Assembly: GCA_964404745.1 (NCBI GenBank)
Contig: CAYOLG010000008.1
Span: 1 to 64,000 of the forward strand
Source of the DNA: Pelagisphaera sp964404745
Lineage (GTDB): Bacteria > Verrucomicrobiota > Verrucomicrobiia > Opitutales > Opitutaceae
DNA length: 64,000 nt
Reading direction: 5' to 3'
Shown here piece by piece: positions 35,188-44,159 of the stretch (its first letter is position 1; the number at the start of each line of letters is the position of its first letter). Below the pieces are notes generated by a model. That model saw only the letters and a program-made list of their open reading frames with translations. It did not search any database and was not told the DNA's origin. The translations under genes and the position numbers were made by a program.

Positions 35188-35769
35188 ATGAATGAGCAAG
35201 AAATTGATAAGTCGGTAAGGGAGCTGTTTCTGAATCAGAAATTGTCCGCAGAAAAGGTACAGAGTATCCTAGATAAGGGAAAGTCTCAGAAAACTAAGAA
35301 GCCTTTTTGGATGACCTATTGGATGCCTGTAGGAGCGGCAGCAGCCATCGTGATGGCGTTTTCGTTCCAGTTTGCCCGAAACCATCAGGACGAAGAGTTC
35401 TATTTCGACGTGGCTGGAGAAATCGCCATGCGGCACAATGCTTATCACGATTTCGATGTGAGAGCGGCCTCCTTTTCCGATGTCCAAGCAGGGCTCAAGG
35501 ATCTGGCGTTCTCGGTCACGCCGCTTGTGAAGCAAAGATTGCTTTCGGCCTACGAGGTCATTGGGGCCCGATACTGTCAGTTGCAAGGCCAGCAGGCCGC
35601 CCACGTTCAGTTGAAGAACCGGAAGACTGGGGCTTTGTGTACGCTGTATGTGGCCAGTATGAACGGGACGCTATCCTCACTCAAGTCCATAGACCAGCAT
35701 GTTGGACTGGAGGCTAACGAAGTCGATATTTGGGAAGACTCGGATCGCTTGTTCGCCTTAGTTGATTGA
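35188..35769 (+). CDS. membrane-anchored protein, probable anti-sigma partner
   Basis: A 193-residue protein. It has a cytoplasmic N-terminus (MNEQEIDKSVRELFLNQ, helical, about 40 residues), one membrane segment (MTYWMPVGAAAAIVMAFSF), and an extracytoplasmic domain of about 130 residues containing a single pair of separated Cys (RYCQLQG ... GALCTLYV). This topology and the position directly after an ECF sigma gene suggest an anti-sigma factor. The domain ARYCQLQGQQAAHVQLKNR ... CTLYV resembles extracytoplasmic domains of transmembrane anti-sigma proteins. Assignment is by context. Confidence 0.7.
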   Translation: MNEQEIDKSVRELFLNQKLSAEKVQSILDKGKSQKTKKPFWMTYWMPVGAAAAIVMAFSFQFARNHQDEEFYFDVAGEIAMRHNAYHDFDVRAASFSDVQAGLKDLAFSVTPLVKQRLLSAYEVIGARYCQLQGQQAAHVQLKNRKTGALCTLYVASMNGTLSSLKSIDQHVGLEANEVDIWEDSDRLFALVD

Positions 35770-35987
35770 AGGGATTGAGAGAGACGATCCGCCATTGACG
35801 ATCTAGCCTTAAGCTGCGGGGTTTGATCGCTTAGCGCGAACGGCGGGTAGGTGAGATTGAAGCTCGAGCGCGCTTCGCCAAAGCCTTGCCATGCGGATTC
35901 CCGTGTGAATTATCGAATCATCTATTTCCTCAACCTATACCATTTTCTCGCTCTACAGGGTATTTTGGCTTTAGCAATAGATCGTAT

Positions 35988-37847
35988 ATGCAGCTTGATC
36001 CTTCTTCGAGCCTGACAGCTCTCCGTTTTACCTTGATCATAATTATCTCTCAATTGGGCGGTTTTGCTCTAGGGAAGCGCCCAAATATTCTGTGGATCAC
36101 CAGCGAGGACAATGGGATATCATGGGTGAGTTGCTATGGCGGAACCAATGCCGAAACCCCGGCGATCGACCAACTGGCGAGGGAAGGATTTCGTTATACC
36201 AACTGCTTCGACAACGCCGCTGTTTGCGCTCCTACTCGATCAGTTTGGATTACTGGGATGTACGGGATTTCCAACGGAACGCAACCGATGCGGAGTCGCA
36301 ATCTGATTCCTCATGATCAGATTAAATACTATCCTGATCTCCTGAGGGAGGCGGGCTATCATACTTCGAATCCAGGCAAGACCGACTATAATATCGGCGG
36401 TCGGGAGGACAAAGACTGTTGGGATTACAAAGGAGGCGAAGAGCCCTTTGGTTGGCGGCTGCGCGAGCCGGGGCAACCTTTCTTCGCGGTTGTTAATATA
36501 GACGACAGCCATGAAAGCCGCGCTCATGGAAGCCTCGACGAGATCGAGAAAGACCCGTCTAAAATGAATCTCCATGCTTACCATCCCGATCTTCCGGCGA
36601 TTCGGAGAAACTATGCCAAATACGCGGAGGCAGTTGAACGCATGGACGAAAAAGTCCAGCAGACTATCGATGCCCTAAAGGCCGATGGCCTCTATGAGGA
36701 CACGATCATAATCTACAACTCGGACCACGGGGGAGTGATGGCCCGTAGCAAACGCTTTCTGTACTCCAGTGGGGTTCACTGTCCACTAGTGATTCGCATT
36801 CCTGAGAAGATGGAACACCTCTATCCAGGTAGTCGGCCGGGAACGACTGTAGACCGATTGGTCAGCTTTGTCGATATGCCGAAGACGTGGCTGAGCCTGG
36901 CTGGGGCGGAGATCCCCGATACCTTTCAGGGCACGGTCTTTCTGGGAAAGGGTATGGAACCCGAGCCTAAATACCACTTGGGCTTTCGCGAGCGAGCCGA
37001 CGAGCGACTCGATCATGTTCGACTTATTCGAACAGGCCGTTACTCGTATCATAAAAATTACTACCCGTTTGCTCCCGCTGGGCAACATTTGGCCTATCTT
37101 TGGAAGGCCCAACTGACACCTGCCTGGGAGCAGTATCATCGGGAAGGCAAGACGAACGCTATCACGGGCCGTTTCTTCGAGCCTCGCGTTTCTGAAGAGT
37201 TCTACGACAATCATAGCGACTTCGACAATGTCCATAATTTGATCGAGGCCCCCGTTCATGAGGAACGGATCGCCGAAATGAGAGCGGCTCTGCGGGCGAA
37301 ACAGCTCGAACTACGGGACTCAGGTATGTTGCCGGAAAAAATGCGGGAGCGACGAGCAGCGGAAAATAATCTCACCATTTACGAAATGGTTAGAGACGAT
37401 AATCTGTATCCACTTGAATCTTACATTGACGCTGCCGATTTGGCTTTGGAGTGCGATAAAACGAATCTGGAGACTTTTGTAAAATGGATGTCGAGCCACG
37501 ACGAGGGCATGCGTTGGTGGGCGATCGTCGGCTTGCGTTTGCTAGATGACGCCGCTCGCCCAGCGAGGGCGATCCTGAAGAAAGCCCTCAAGGACGAGTC
37601 TCACGAAGTCAGAATGTTGGCGGCTTGGATATTGATCGATTTGGGACAAGGAGACCAAGCTTTGGCGACTCTTGACGAATTGGTGTTCGAAGGCACTCAA
37701 AACGAACCCATGCTGCACAATGTCATCGACTGGATTGGCGAGCCCGCCTTTCCGCTAGTGAAAAAATATCTAGACAATGGGGGCAGTCGCGAGGGCCGTT
37801 ACGGTATCAGCATCTTCGCTCGCATTGCCCAGGTGCAAGGCTGGTAG
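35988..37847 (+). CDS. exported sulfatase (formylglycine, Cys type) with HEAT-like tail
   Basis: Type I sulfatase of the alkaline phosphatase superfamily. ATG 35988 gives a signal peptide (ALRFTLIIIISQLGGFALG). The calcium-binding RPNILWITSEDNG and the formylglycine motif C-A-P-T-R at Cys 80 are intact, as is YNSDHGG. The C-terminal region (residues about 480-619) has HEAT-like repeats: MRWWAIVGLRLL, HEVRMLAAWILIDL. The closest functional class by layout is heparan N-sulfatase-like S1 family enzymes, but the polysaccharide is unknown. A sugar isomerase pseudogene follows on the opposite strand. Confidence 0.9.
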   Translation: MQLDPSSSLTALRFTLIIIISQLGGFALGKRPNILWITSEDNGISWVSCYGGTNAETPAIDQLAREGFRYTNCFDNAAVCAPTRSVWITGMYGISNGTQPMRSRNLIPHDQIKYYPDLLREAGYHTSNPGKTDYNIGGREDKDCWDYKGGEEPFGWRLREPGQPFFAVVNIDDSHESRAHGSLDEIEKDPSKMNLHAYHPDLPAIRRNYAKYAEAVERMDEKVQQTIDALKADGLYEDTIIIYNSDHGGVMARSKRFLYSSGVHCPLVIRIPEKMEHLYPGSRPGTTVDRLVSFVDMPKTWLSLAGAEIPDTFQGTVFLGKGMEPEPKYHLGFRERADERLDHVRLIRTGRYSYHKNYYPFAPAGQHLAYLWKAQLTPAWEQYHREGKTNAITGRFFEPRVSEEFYDNHSDFDNVHNLIEAPVHEERIAEMRAALRAKQLELRDSGMLPEKMRERRAAENNLTIYEMVRDDNLYPLESYIDAADLALECDKTNLETFVKWMSSHDEGMRWWAIVGLRLLDDAARPARAILKKALKDESHEVRMLAAWILIDLGQGDQALATLDELVFEGTQNEPMLHNVIDWIGEPAFPLVKKYLDNGGSREGRYGISIFARIAQVQGW

Positions 37848-37857
37848 CTGGGCATGG

Positions 37858-38703
37858 CTACTTCCCTACGAGTTTATCCCAGACCGCTTGTATTTCTTTT
37901 CTGGCGACAATGGCGTCGTGCCAGATATTGGGAAAACAGTCGAGAGCGTATCCAGAGCCTTTAGGGCCGAGTTCGACCACAGCCCAGAGGGTTTGGCCAG
38001 GTTGGGGGCCATTTAGCCAGGTCTCTAGGGCGGGGCGGAGGAAGAAATCCCGTCAGGCGATAAAGTCCAGATCCAGACCGCCTTTTCCGTTTGTGATGGG
38101 AGTCTGGCAATGCGATCCCGTGAAGGTGCGAAAATGGACGAGCTCGCTGGCTTGGAATAGATCGGCTCGGTATTCCGAGAGGCGGCTCCAAAAATCCTCC
38201 GGTCTGATGTGTTTGACGATGGCCGGATGGGAATAGTCGAAATTGACGCGAAGGGTTTCGTCGTATAGGCGTTTGTATTCATCGATTAACGCCAGTCCTT
38301 TTTCGGGGGTCTCGGTGGCCGTATCGCGGTGCCATTCTATGGCCGGCTTGAGCCCCATGGATTCCCCGTATTGCAGAGCGGCTCGAGCCACTTCGACGGC
38401 TTCCGAAGTAGATGTGTCGTGGTCGCAGAGCTGGACGTTAACATGGACGCAGCCGGTACCGCGGAACCGGTCGAGCTTAGGTTCAACCTCCTCGACGCTG
38501 CCAATGTCGACCATTCCGATGAGGGTTAGCCCGCTTTTCTGGCAGGCCTGAACGGTTGTCGGATTGGCTCCAGCGCTGAACCCGGCAAATCCGGCTTACT
38601 TGGCCTCCTGCGTTTTGCGATCCATCGACCACTCATCCGATTCCGAGGGATGCCCCGTGAGGGTCCATTCGGCGGCGCAGAGGTTTAGTTTAGGTTTTGA
38701 CAT
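37858..38703 (-). pseudogene. sugar phosphate isomerase/epimerase, two in-frame stops
   Basis: A single minus-strand frame from ATG 38703 to TAG 37858 (282 codons) reads as an AP-endonuclease-2-type TIM-barrel isomerase: LNLCAAEWTLTGHPSES at the start, AGFAGFSAGANP, AIEWHRDTATETPEKGLAL, VNFDYSHPAIVKH and CFPNIWHDAIVARKE. It is interrupted by TAA at 38596-38598 and TGA at 38053-38055 with no shift of frame. Both stops could arise by one C-to-T change (CAA to TAA, CGA to TGA). The gene is either recently inactivated or carries sequence errors. It probably belonged to a carbohydrate pathway with the adjacent sulfatase. Confidence 0.8.
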
Positions 38704-38786
38704 GCGGACCGGATCTCGAGGCTATGCGGTTAGTGTGTCAAAGCCTATGAAGCTTGGTATCTGGCTACCTTTGAAATAAATGGTCT

Positions 38787-40079
38787 TCACTCGTCCCACT
38801 CGATATCGGCTCCGAGTTTGCGGAGGTTTTCCGCGAAGTAGGGATGGGCTCTGCGAATCGGGTCGGCTTTGCGGACGACGCTTTTGCCCTCGATGCTGGC
38901 AGCCATCATGTAGAGGGCAACGGCGGCCCGAATGATATAGGGTGGCTCAACGGAGGCGGGTCGCAAGGGACGGTTCCCGAAGATGATAATACGATGGGGA
39001 TCGCTCATGACGGCGTGGGCCCCGAATTTGGTCAATTCGGGAAGCCAAGAAAAGCCGCCCTCGTAAACTTTATTCCAGAAGTGCATGACCCCATCGGCTT
39101 TAGTAGCCAGAGCGATCATCAGAGGGAGCAAGTCGACGGGGAAGTAGGGCCAGGGAGCTGCTTCGATCTTGGGAAGCAAATTACTCGTGTAAGGTTGTTG
39201 AATACGAAAGGATTGGTTGGCTGGGCAAACAGCGGTATCTCCTTCGTGATGGATCTCGACACCCAATTTGGCGAAGCTTCTTCCGATCAGATCGAAATGC
39301 TGGGGGGTGGAATCGCTGACTTCGACGTTGCCCCCAGTGATGGCGCCCAGAGCCAGGAAAGTGGCGACCTCGTGGTGGTCGGATGATATCCGGGCGCTGG
39401 CTCCATTCAGAGCATCTACTCCGGTCACTTTCAGCACGCTGGTTCCGATCCCTTCTATTTGGGCCCCCATTGACTTAAGAAAGCGGCAAAGATCCTGAAC
39501 GTGCGGTTCGCTGGCGGCATTGGTCAGTGTGGATTGGCCTTTGGCGATGGAAGCAGCCATGACGAAAGTTTCCGTAGTGGTTACGGACATGTAGTCGGCC
39601 CAGTGCTCGGCCCCGCTGAACCTCTCATTGACAGCGATATGCAACTCATCGTTGTGGGTGATCTGGGCTCCAAGGTGCTCGAGGATTTCCAGATGCGGGT
39701 CCAGTTCCCGGATTCCTAGGGCGCAGCCTTTGGGATTGGAGTCTAGGTGTATGCGATTAAAACGGTAGAGCAAGGGAGCGAAAAGCAGTACGGACGAACG
39801 CATCCCTTGAGGCAGGTCCCTAGAGTCGAAAGAATCGGTCAGATTCGAGTGGTCCAGACGCATGGTCTTGGCTTCGCGGTTCCAGTCGATCTGGGAACCA
39901 ATTTGCCGGAAGAAAGCGACGAGTTTTTCGATGTCGGTGATCGCCGGTACGTTGCTAAGCTCTATCGGGTCTGAAGTCAGCAGGCTCGCGCACAGGATGG
40001 GCAGAACTGCGTTTTTATTTCCGGAAGGAGCTATTTTTCCGCTGAGCGGCTTTCCGCCATGTACGATTAAATCTGCCAT
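38787..40079 (-). CDS. murA: UDP-N-acetylglucosamine 1-carboxyvinyltransferase, divergent
   Basis: MurA-type enolpyruvyl transferase for the first committed step of peptidoglycan synthesis. The 430-residue length is usual. SGNKNAVLPILCASLL near residue 19 holds the conserved K-N, and the loop cysteine is kept in KGCALGIRELDPHLE (position of the fosfomycin-target Cys). The conserved Asp region is PVDLLPLM and the C-terminal arginine region is IIRAAVALYMMA. Several usually invariant bits differ (GG before Cys is KG; PTD is PVD). It may be a MurA paralogue or a lineage-specific form; function is likely but not certain. Confidence 0.85.
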   Translation of the reverse strand: MADLIVHGGKPLSGKIAPSGNKNAVLPILCASLLTSDPIELSNVPAITDIEKLVAFFRQIGSQIDWNREAKTMRLDHSNLTDSFDSRDLPQGMRSSVLLFAPLLYRFNRIHLDSNPKGCALGIRELDPHLEILEHLGAQITHNDELHIAVNERFSGAEHWADYMSVTTTETFVMAASIAKGQSTLTNAASEPHVQDLCRFLKSMGAQIEGIGTSVLKVTGVDALNGASARISSDHHEVATFLALGAITGGNVEVSDSTPQHFDLIGRSFAKLGVEIHHEGDTAVCPANQSFRIQQPYTSNLLPKIEAAPWPYFPVDLLPLMIALATKADGVMHFWNKVYEGGFSWLPELTKFGAHAVMSDPHRIIIFGNRPLRPASVEPPYIIRAAVALYMMAASIEGKSVVRKADPIRRAHPYFAENLRKLGADIEWDE

Positions 40080-40415
40080 AAGAAGAGATAGGGCTGAGAT
40101 TCGTTTCCCTGCGGCGGATTTTCAACGCCAATATTCCAGTGGTCGCCCTGGCGCCGTAGAAAGTGTCGAGATTATCGTTTCCTGGATTGCATATGTTAGG
40201 GCTGCTTGTCCCCAAGCGCCCCTACCATCGTCTGATGGAAGGAATGGCGTTCTTCTTGCCTTAAAGGATCAATAAAGGTTGATCTTTGACCGTTTATTAT
40301 CATGAACGAGCTCTCCCGACTCTAAGGCTGTGCTAGGTGATCGGGCAAAAACTCCACCATTACGATAAAATCCAAATATTCACGAGGATCCTGATCCCTG
40401 GGACAGGCACCCGAA
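40080..40415. other. intergenic region between divergent murA and panB
   Basis: This 336-base stretch should hold the promoters of both divergent genes, but I see no consensus pair I would defend. A small hairpin GATCAA-TAAAGG-TTGATC lies at 40267-40284. No gene, RNA or clear repeat is recognised. Confidence 0.5.
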
Positions 40416-41207
40416 ATGAAAACAGTACCAGAATTCCTTCGCCGGAAAGCGGCAGGAACGCCAATCACTATGGCGACCTGTTATGATGCCGCCACCGCCA
40501 AGATTTTGAACGACACAAGCGTGGATGCTCTATTAGTCGGCGATTCCTGCGCCATGGTAGTCCATGGGTTCGATAGTACGGTTCACGCGACGGTGGAAAT
40601 GATGGTGGCGCATACGGCTGCGGTTCGCAGAGGGGCGGCCGACAAGGTCATCGTCTCGGATCTGCCCTTCCTGTCGTATCGAGGGAGTGAAGACGCATCC
40701 ATCCACGCAGTTTCGGGTCTCATGCGGGCAGGCGCGAACGGAGTAAAAGTCGAGCGCTGCAAGGGAAACACCGAGTTGATTACTCGCCTTGTCGACGCGG
40801 GAGTTCCGGTCATGGGACACCTGGGGATGACGCCTCAGTCAGTGAATGAATTTGGCGGGTTCAAAATGCAGGCCAAAGATGAGCGGGCTGCTCAGACTTT
40901 GCTCGAAGAAGCGCTCGAACTGGAGGAAGCGGGATGTTTCTCGATTGTATTGGAGTGTATTCCGGGGACTGTAGCGGATCGGGTGACGGAGTCGCTCGAA
41001 ATCCCGACGATCGGAATCGGAAGCGGCCCATCCACGTCAGGTCAAGTGCTCGTGATCAACGATATACTGGGGTTGGATTCCGCCTTCCAGCCACCTTTCG
41101 CCCGGCGCTACATGGATGGGGACCAGATGATCGCCCGAGCAGTGGAGGGCTATTGCGAGGATGTGCGCGAAGGCGATTATCCGAACGAAGGAGAGTATCG
41201 GCTATGA
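40416..41207 (+). CDS. panB: 3-methyl-2-oxobutanoate hydroxymethyltransferase
   Basis: Ketopantoate synthase: adds a hydroxymethyl group from methylene-tetrahydrofolate to 2-oxoisovalerate. The 263-residue protein has TMATCYDAATAKIL, the metal-binding VGDSCAMVVHG, DLPFLSYRGS, and the catalytic-base region MGHLGMTPQSVNEFGGFK and IVLECIP. The family residues are all in place. First gene of the panB-panC-coaX-panD operon; its stop overlaps the panC start (ATGA). Confidence 0.95.
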   Translation: MKTVPEFLRRKAAGTPITMATCYDAATAKILNDTSVDALLVGDSCAMVVHGFDSTVHATVEMMVAHTAAVRRGAADKVIVSDLPFLSYRGSEDASIHAVSGLMRAGANGVKVERCKGNTELITRLVDAGVPVMGHLGMTPQSVNEFGGFKMQAKDERAAQTLLEEALELEEAGCFSIVLECIPGTVADRVTESLEIPTIGIGSGPSTSGQVLVINDILGLDSAFQPPFARRYMDGDQMIARAVEGYCEDVREGDYPNEGEYRL

Positions 41208-42001
41208 TTCCAGTATTTAGGGAAATCCAAGAATGGTTTTCCTACCGGGATGGCGTTCCTGCCGGGGAAACTATCGGATTCGTGCCGACCATGGGCGGCT
41301 TACACGAGGGGCATTGTTCGTTGATTCGTCGATCGCTGGCGGATAACGATACTACGGTCGTCAGTATTTTTCTTAATCGTACGCAATTTAACAACGCTGC
41401 CGATTTTAAATCCTATCCTGCTAACTTCGAGCAGGATATGGCCCTTTTGCAAGATCTCGGAGTTGATGCGGTTTTTGCTCCAGATTACGAGAAGGTGTAT
41501 CCAGATAACTATACCTATGTTGTCAGCGAAACGTCTGAATCCAAACCGATGGAGGGGGCCGAACGGCCCGGCCATTTCGATGGAGTTCTCACGGTAGTTT
41601 TAAAACTGTTGAATATCGTTAGCCCGGATCGAGCCTACTTCGGAGAAAAGGACTATCAGCAGCTTCAATTGGTAAGGGGAATGGTTAAGGCGTTTTTCCT
41701 GCCTGTTGAAATCGTCGCGTGCGAAACGGTCAGAGACGAGGACGGTTTGGCCTTGAGCTCCCGAAATCGGAGACTGTCTGGGGAAGCCCGAGCATTATCG
41801 GCTGAATTTCCCCGGATGCTGATTGCAGCGGAAGATTGCGAGGAAGCGGTACGGGAGCTAGAGAAGGCGGGATTCGATGTTGAATACGTCGCAGAGAAAG
41901 ATGGTCGGCGATATGGGGCGGTTCGGTTGGAGGGGGTTCGATTGATCGACAATTTCGCATTGCGGACCTTGGGCCAGAGAATGGGGGGATCGAATCGATG
42001 A
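41204..42001 (+). CDS. panC: pantoate-beta-alanine ligase
   Basis: Joins pantoate to beta-alanine using ATP to form pantothenate. ATG 41204 overlaps the panB stop. The 265-residue protein shows the ATP-binding PTMGGLHEGHCSLI (HIGH-like), FLNRTQFNNAADF, HFDGVLTVVLKLLNIV, YFGEKDYQQLQLVRGM and the KMSKS-like LALSSRNRRLS. The usual PanC length is about 280, so this is slightly short at the C-terminus. Next gene overlaps by ATGA. Confidence 0.94.
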   Translation: MIPVFREIQEWFSYRDGVPAGETIGFVPTMGGLHEGHCSLIRRSLADNDTTVVSIFLNRTQFNNAADFKSYPANFEQDMALLQDLGVDAVFAPDYEKVYPDNYTYVVSETSESKPMEGAERPGHFDGVLTVVLKLLNIVSPDRAYFGEKDYQQLQLVRGMVKAFFLPVEIVACETVRDEDGLALSSRNRRLSGEARALSAEFPRMLIAAEDCEEAVRELEKAGFDVEYVAEKDGRRYGAVRLEGVRLIDNFALRTLGQRMGGSNR

Positions 42002-42810
42002 ATTTGTGCATAGACGTTGGGAATTCGCAGTTGCACGGAGCCGTTTATGGAGAGTCGGGGCAGTTGCTGATGCAATTTCGAAAAGAGTCTTCGTATCGAG
42101 TTTCTAGTGACGAGATGGGGCTCTTCCTAGTTTCCGCGCTTAGGGAAAAGGGTATCGATCCGAATTCGATCACTCGAATCGGAATCAGTTGCGTTGTGCC
42201 TGAAGAGACGCGGACGCTTCGAGTGGCTTGCCGAGAATATTTCAGTACAGAACCGCTTTTCTTGGAAGCTGGGGTTAAAACCAGACTTAAGATCAAAACG
42301 CGAAACCCTTTGGAAGTGGGAGCGGACCGCATAGCCAATGCCATTGCGGCCTCTGAGCGCTATCCCAATGAAAACGTTGTCGTCGTCGATTTTGGTACGG
42401 CTATTACAGTAGACGCGGTTAGCGCCGAGCGAGAATATTTAGGTGGAGCGATTTGCGCGGGCCTAGGTTTAGCGATGGAGGCGTTGGGAACGAAAACGGC
42501 TAAGCTGCCGCACGTAGAAATCGTTCATTCGGAGCGAGCCCTGGGGCGCTCCTCAATCGAAAGTATCCAGAATGGCCTCTACTTTGGATATCTCGGACTC
42601 GTAAAAGAGCTCGTGAGTCAGATCGGTAAGGAGGCCTTCGGAGAGTATTCCCGCAAGACAATAGCGACAGGAGGGTACTCCCAGCTATACAAAGACGAAG
42701 CTATATTCGATGAAATCGTTCCTGATTTGGTTCTGCAGGGAGTGAATACAGTTTTGAAGTTAAATCCGATCGAGGGAAAACCGGAATCGGGGATCGCGGA
42801 CAAGCCATGA
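41998..42810 (+). CDS. coaX: type III pantothenate kinase
   Basis: Phosphorylates pantothenate, first step from vitamin B5 to CoA. CoaX is the type III form, common where CoaA is absent. The 270-residue protein has the N-terminal phosphate motif CIDVGNSQLHGAVYG, the ADRIANAIAA segment and the second nucleotide motif VVVDFGTAITVDAVS, then LGGAICAGLGLAMEAL. Overlaps of 4 bases with panC and panD indicate translational coupling, so pantothenate synthesis and its first use are encoded together. Confidence 0.94.
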   Translation: MNLCIDVGNSQLHGAVYGESGQLLMQFRKESSYRVSSDEMGLFLVSALREKGIDPNSITRIGISCVVPEETRTLRVACREYFSTEPLFLEAGVKTRLKIKTRNPLEVGADRIANAIAASERYPNENVVVVDFGTAITVDAVSAEREYLGGAICAGLGLAMEALGTKTAKLPHVEIVHSERALGRSSIESIQNGLYFGYLGLVKELVSQIGKEAFGEYSRKTIATGGYSQLYKDEAIFDEIVPDLVLQGVNTVLKLNPIEGKPESGIADKP

Positions 42811-43178
42811 AACGTTCAATGCTAAAATCGAAGATCCATCGGGCTACGGTAACCGATGCGAATCTTGAATACGAAGGTTCGATCAGCATAGATCCGGCTC
42901 TTTGCAAGGCTGCTGATCTTGTCGAATTTGAAAAAGTCGATGTATATAATTGCGACAATGGCAATCGCTTCCACACCTACGTTATTTGGGGAGAATCTGG
43001 AGAGATCTGCATAAATGGGGCAGCAGCTCGATTAGCTCAGCCCGGAGATCGCGTCATCATTGCCAGCTATATCGAGGTGGATGAGCAAGATATCGACGCC
43101 TTTTCTCCCAAACTCGTTCTGGTGGACGAGAAGAACGGAATTTCATCGCTAAAGAATCCAGGCGTTAAGCGTCCTTAG
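42807..43178 (+). CDS. panD: aspartate 1-decarboxylase
   Basis: Pyruvoyl enzyme that makes beta-alanine from aspartate. The 123-residue proenzyme has the self-cleavage site YEGSISID; cleavage between Gly and Ser (residues 24-25) forms the pyruvoyl group. The VTDANLEYEGSI and INGAAARLAQPGDRVIIASY blocks are classical. It closes the panB-panC-coaX-panD operon with an ATGA overlap. Confidence 0.95.
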   Translation: MKRSMLKSKIHRATVTDANLEYEGSISIDPALCKAADLVEFEKVDVYNCDNGNRFHTYVIWGESGEICINGAAARLAQPGDRVIIASYIEVDEQDIDAFSPKLVLVDEKNGISSLKNPGVKRP

Positions 43179-43232
43179 AGAGTGTGCCTACAAGCCGCTT
43201 TCCGATCTTCGAATGGTAGAGCTGGTCCTCTA

Positions 43233-43335
43233 ACAGCGCATGCGTGTCAATTTAAGCGCGTATGCTCAGTCGCGGGAACGAGCTCCACCTGTTTGCATAG
43301 GATTCATGGGTTGAACCCAACCTCCGGGCGGGTTC
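43233..43335. repeat. palindromic repeat copy after panD
   Basis: Bases 43233-43258 (ACAGCGCATGCGTGTCAATT and on) match 31502-31527, and the outer ends of the 9770-9895 element. Bases 43308-43335 begin GGGTTGAACCCAACCTCCGG and match 23493-23520 at about 23 of 28 positions. It lies between the convergent panD and vsr genes, whose spacer has no other feature. Confidence 0.6.
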
Positions 43336-43364
43336 GATGGGGCAGGAGATTGCTGCATGACACG

Positions 43365-43859
43365 CTATCGCCCATACTTGCCTGCTTGTTCGGCGACCAG
43401 TTGGTGGCTTTCCATTTCTTCGGGAAGCTCGTACTTGATTTCTCTTGGCATCTTGTTGATTAGCCTGGCGGCAACGGCATCGAGATCCTTGAGCTCGCAT
43501 TCCCAAATCACTAGTACGTTCCATCCCGCCTTTTGCAGCGTTTTTTGATTTTGGCGGTCCCGTTCGACGTTCTTGCGAAACTTGGGAAGCCAGTGGTCCT
43601 GATTGGATTTGGGCGTGGTAGCGGTTTTGCAATTGCGATGCCGGTGCCAAAAGCAGCCGTGAACGAAGACAACGGTGCGATATTTGGGCAACACGATGTC
43701 CGGCTTTCCCGGTAGCTTCTTGTTGCGAGGCCCATTGACGGTGAATCGGTATCCCAAGTTATGCAGCAGACTGCGAGCAATCAGCTCGGGCTTGGTATTC
43801 CGGCTGCCCACGCGGCTCATCACCCAGGAGCGGTGCAACTTGGAAATCTTGTCTGGCAT
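43365..43859 (-). CDS. vsr: very short patch repair endonuclease (Vsr)
   Basis: Strand-specific nicking endonuclease that starts repair of T:G mismatches created by deamination of 5-methylcytosine. The 164-residue protein has SRNTKPELIARSLLHNLGYR, KLPGKPDIVLPKY with the catalytic Asp, FVHGCFWHRH with zinc-binding Cys/His, and LVIWECEL. All signature residues seem present. vsr normally sits beside a cytosine methyltransferase gene; none is found in this window, so it is an orphan copy here. Flanked by repeats on both sides, consistent with lateral transfer. Confidence 0.92.
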   Translation of the reverse strand: MPDKISKLHRSWVMSRVGSRNTKPELIARSLLHNLGYRFTVNGPRNKKLPGKPDIVLPKYRTVVFVHGCFWHRHRNCKTATTPKSNQDHWLPKFRKNVERDRQNQKTLQKAGWNVLVIWECELKDLDAVAARLINKMPREIKYELPEEMESHQLVAEQAGKYGR

Positions 43860-44159
43860 TTATCGGTGAAGACTGGGTTCGGTAGTTCGCATGCTCTTCA
43901 GTTAAACAAGTCGGGTTCATTGAAAACGCGGTGCTCACGCGCCCCCTACGACAGCTCGAGTCAACGAGAATATGCTGAGCATATGGTGTAGGAAGCTCGC
44001 TTGCGAGCGATTGTTTCACTAGAATTTCTCTTCCTCGATGCCCTCGCGAGGGCAAGTTTGTGTCATTCTATCAGGCGGATTGGGAGAAATGCGATTGCCC
44101 TATGGGGAGTAACTGGCACGCTATGGCCGCGATAGGAGTTACCTGAAAGATTGTCGATT
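43860..44159. repeat. gene-free region with GCTCGCTTGCGAGC repeat at 43985-44010
   Basis: Between the divergent vsr and first M16 peptidase genes there is no supported coding sequence. Bases 43985-44010 contain GGTGTAGGAAGCTCGCTTGC and continue GAGCGA, nearly identical to both arms of the inverted repeat at 31549-31619. The copy here is a single arm. Confidence 0.55.

Noticed and set aside
40934..41203. Long N-terminal extension of panC starting inside panB
   Set aside because: The extra residues come from panB in another frame; PanC proteins start close to MIPVF here at 41204, overlapping the panB stop.
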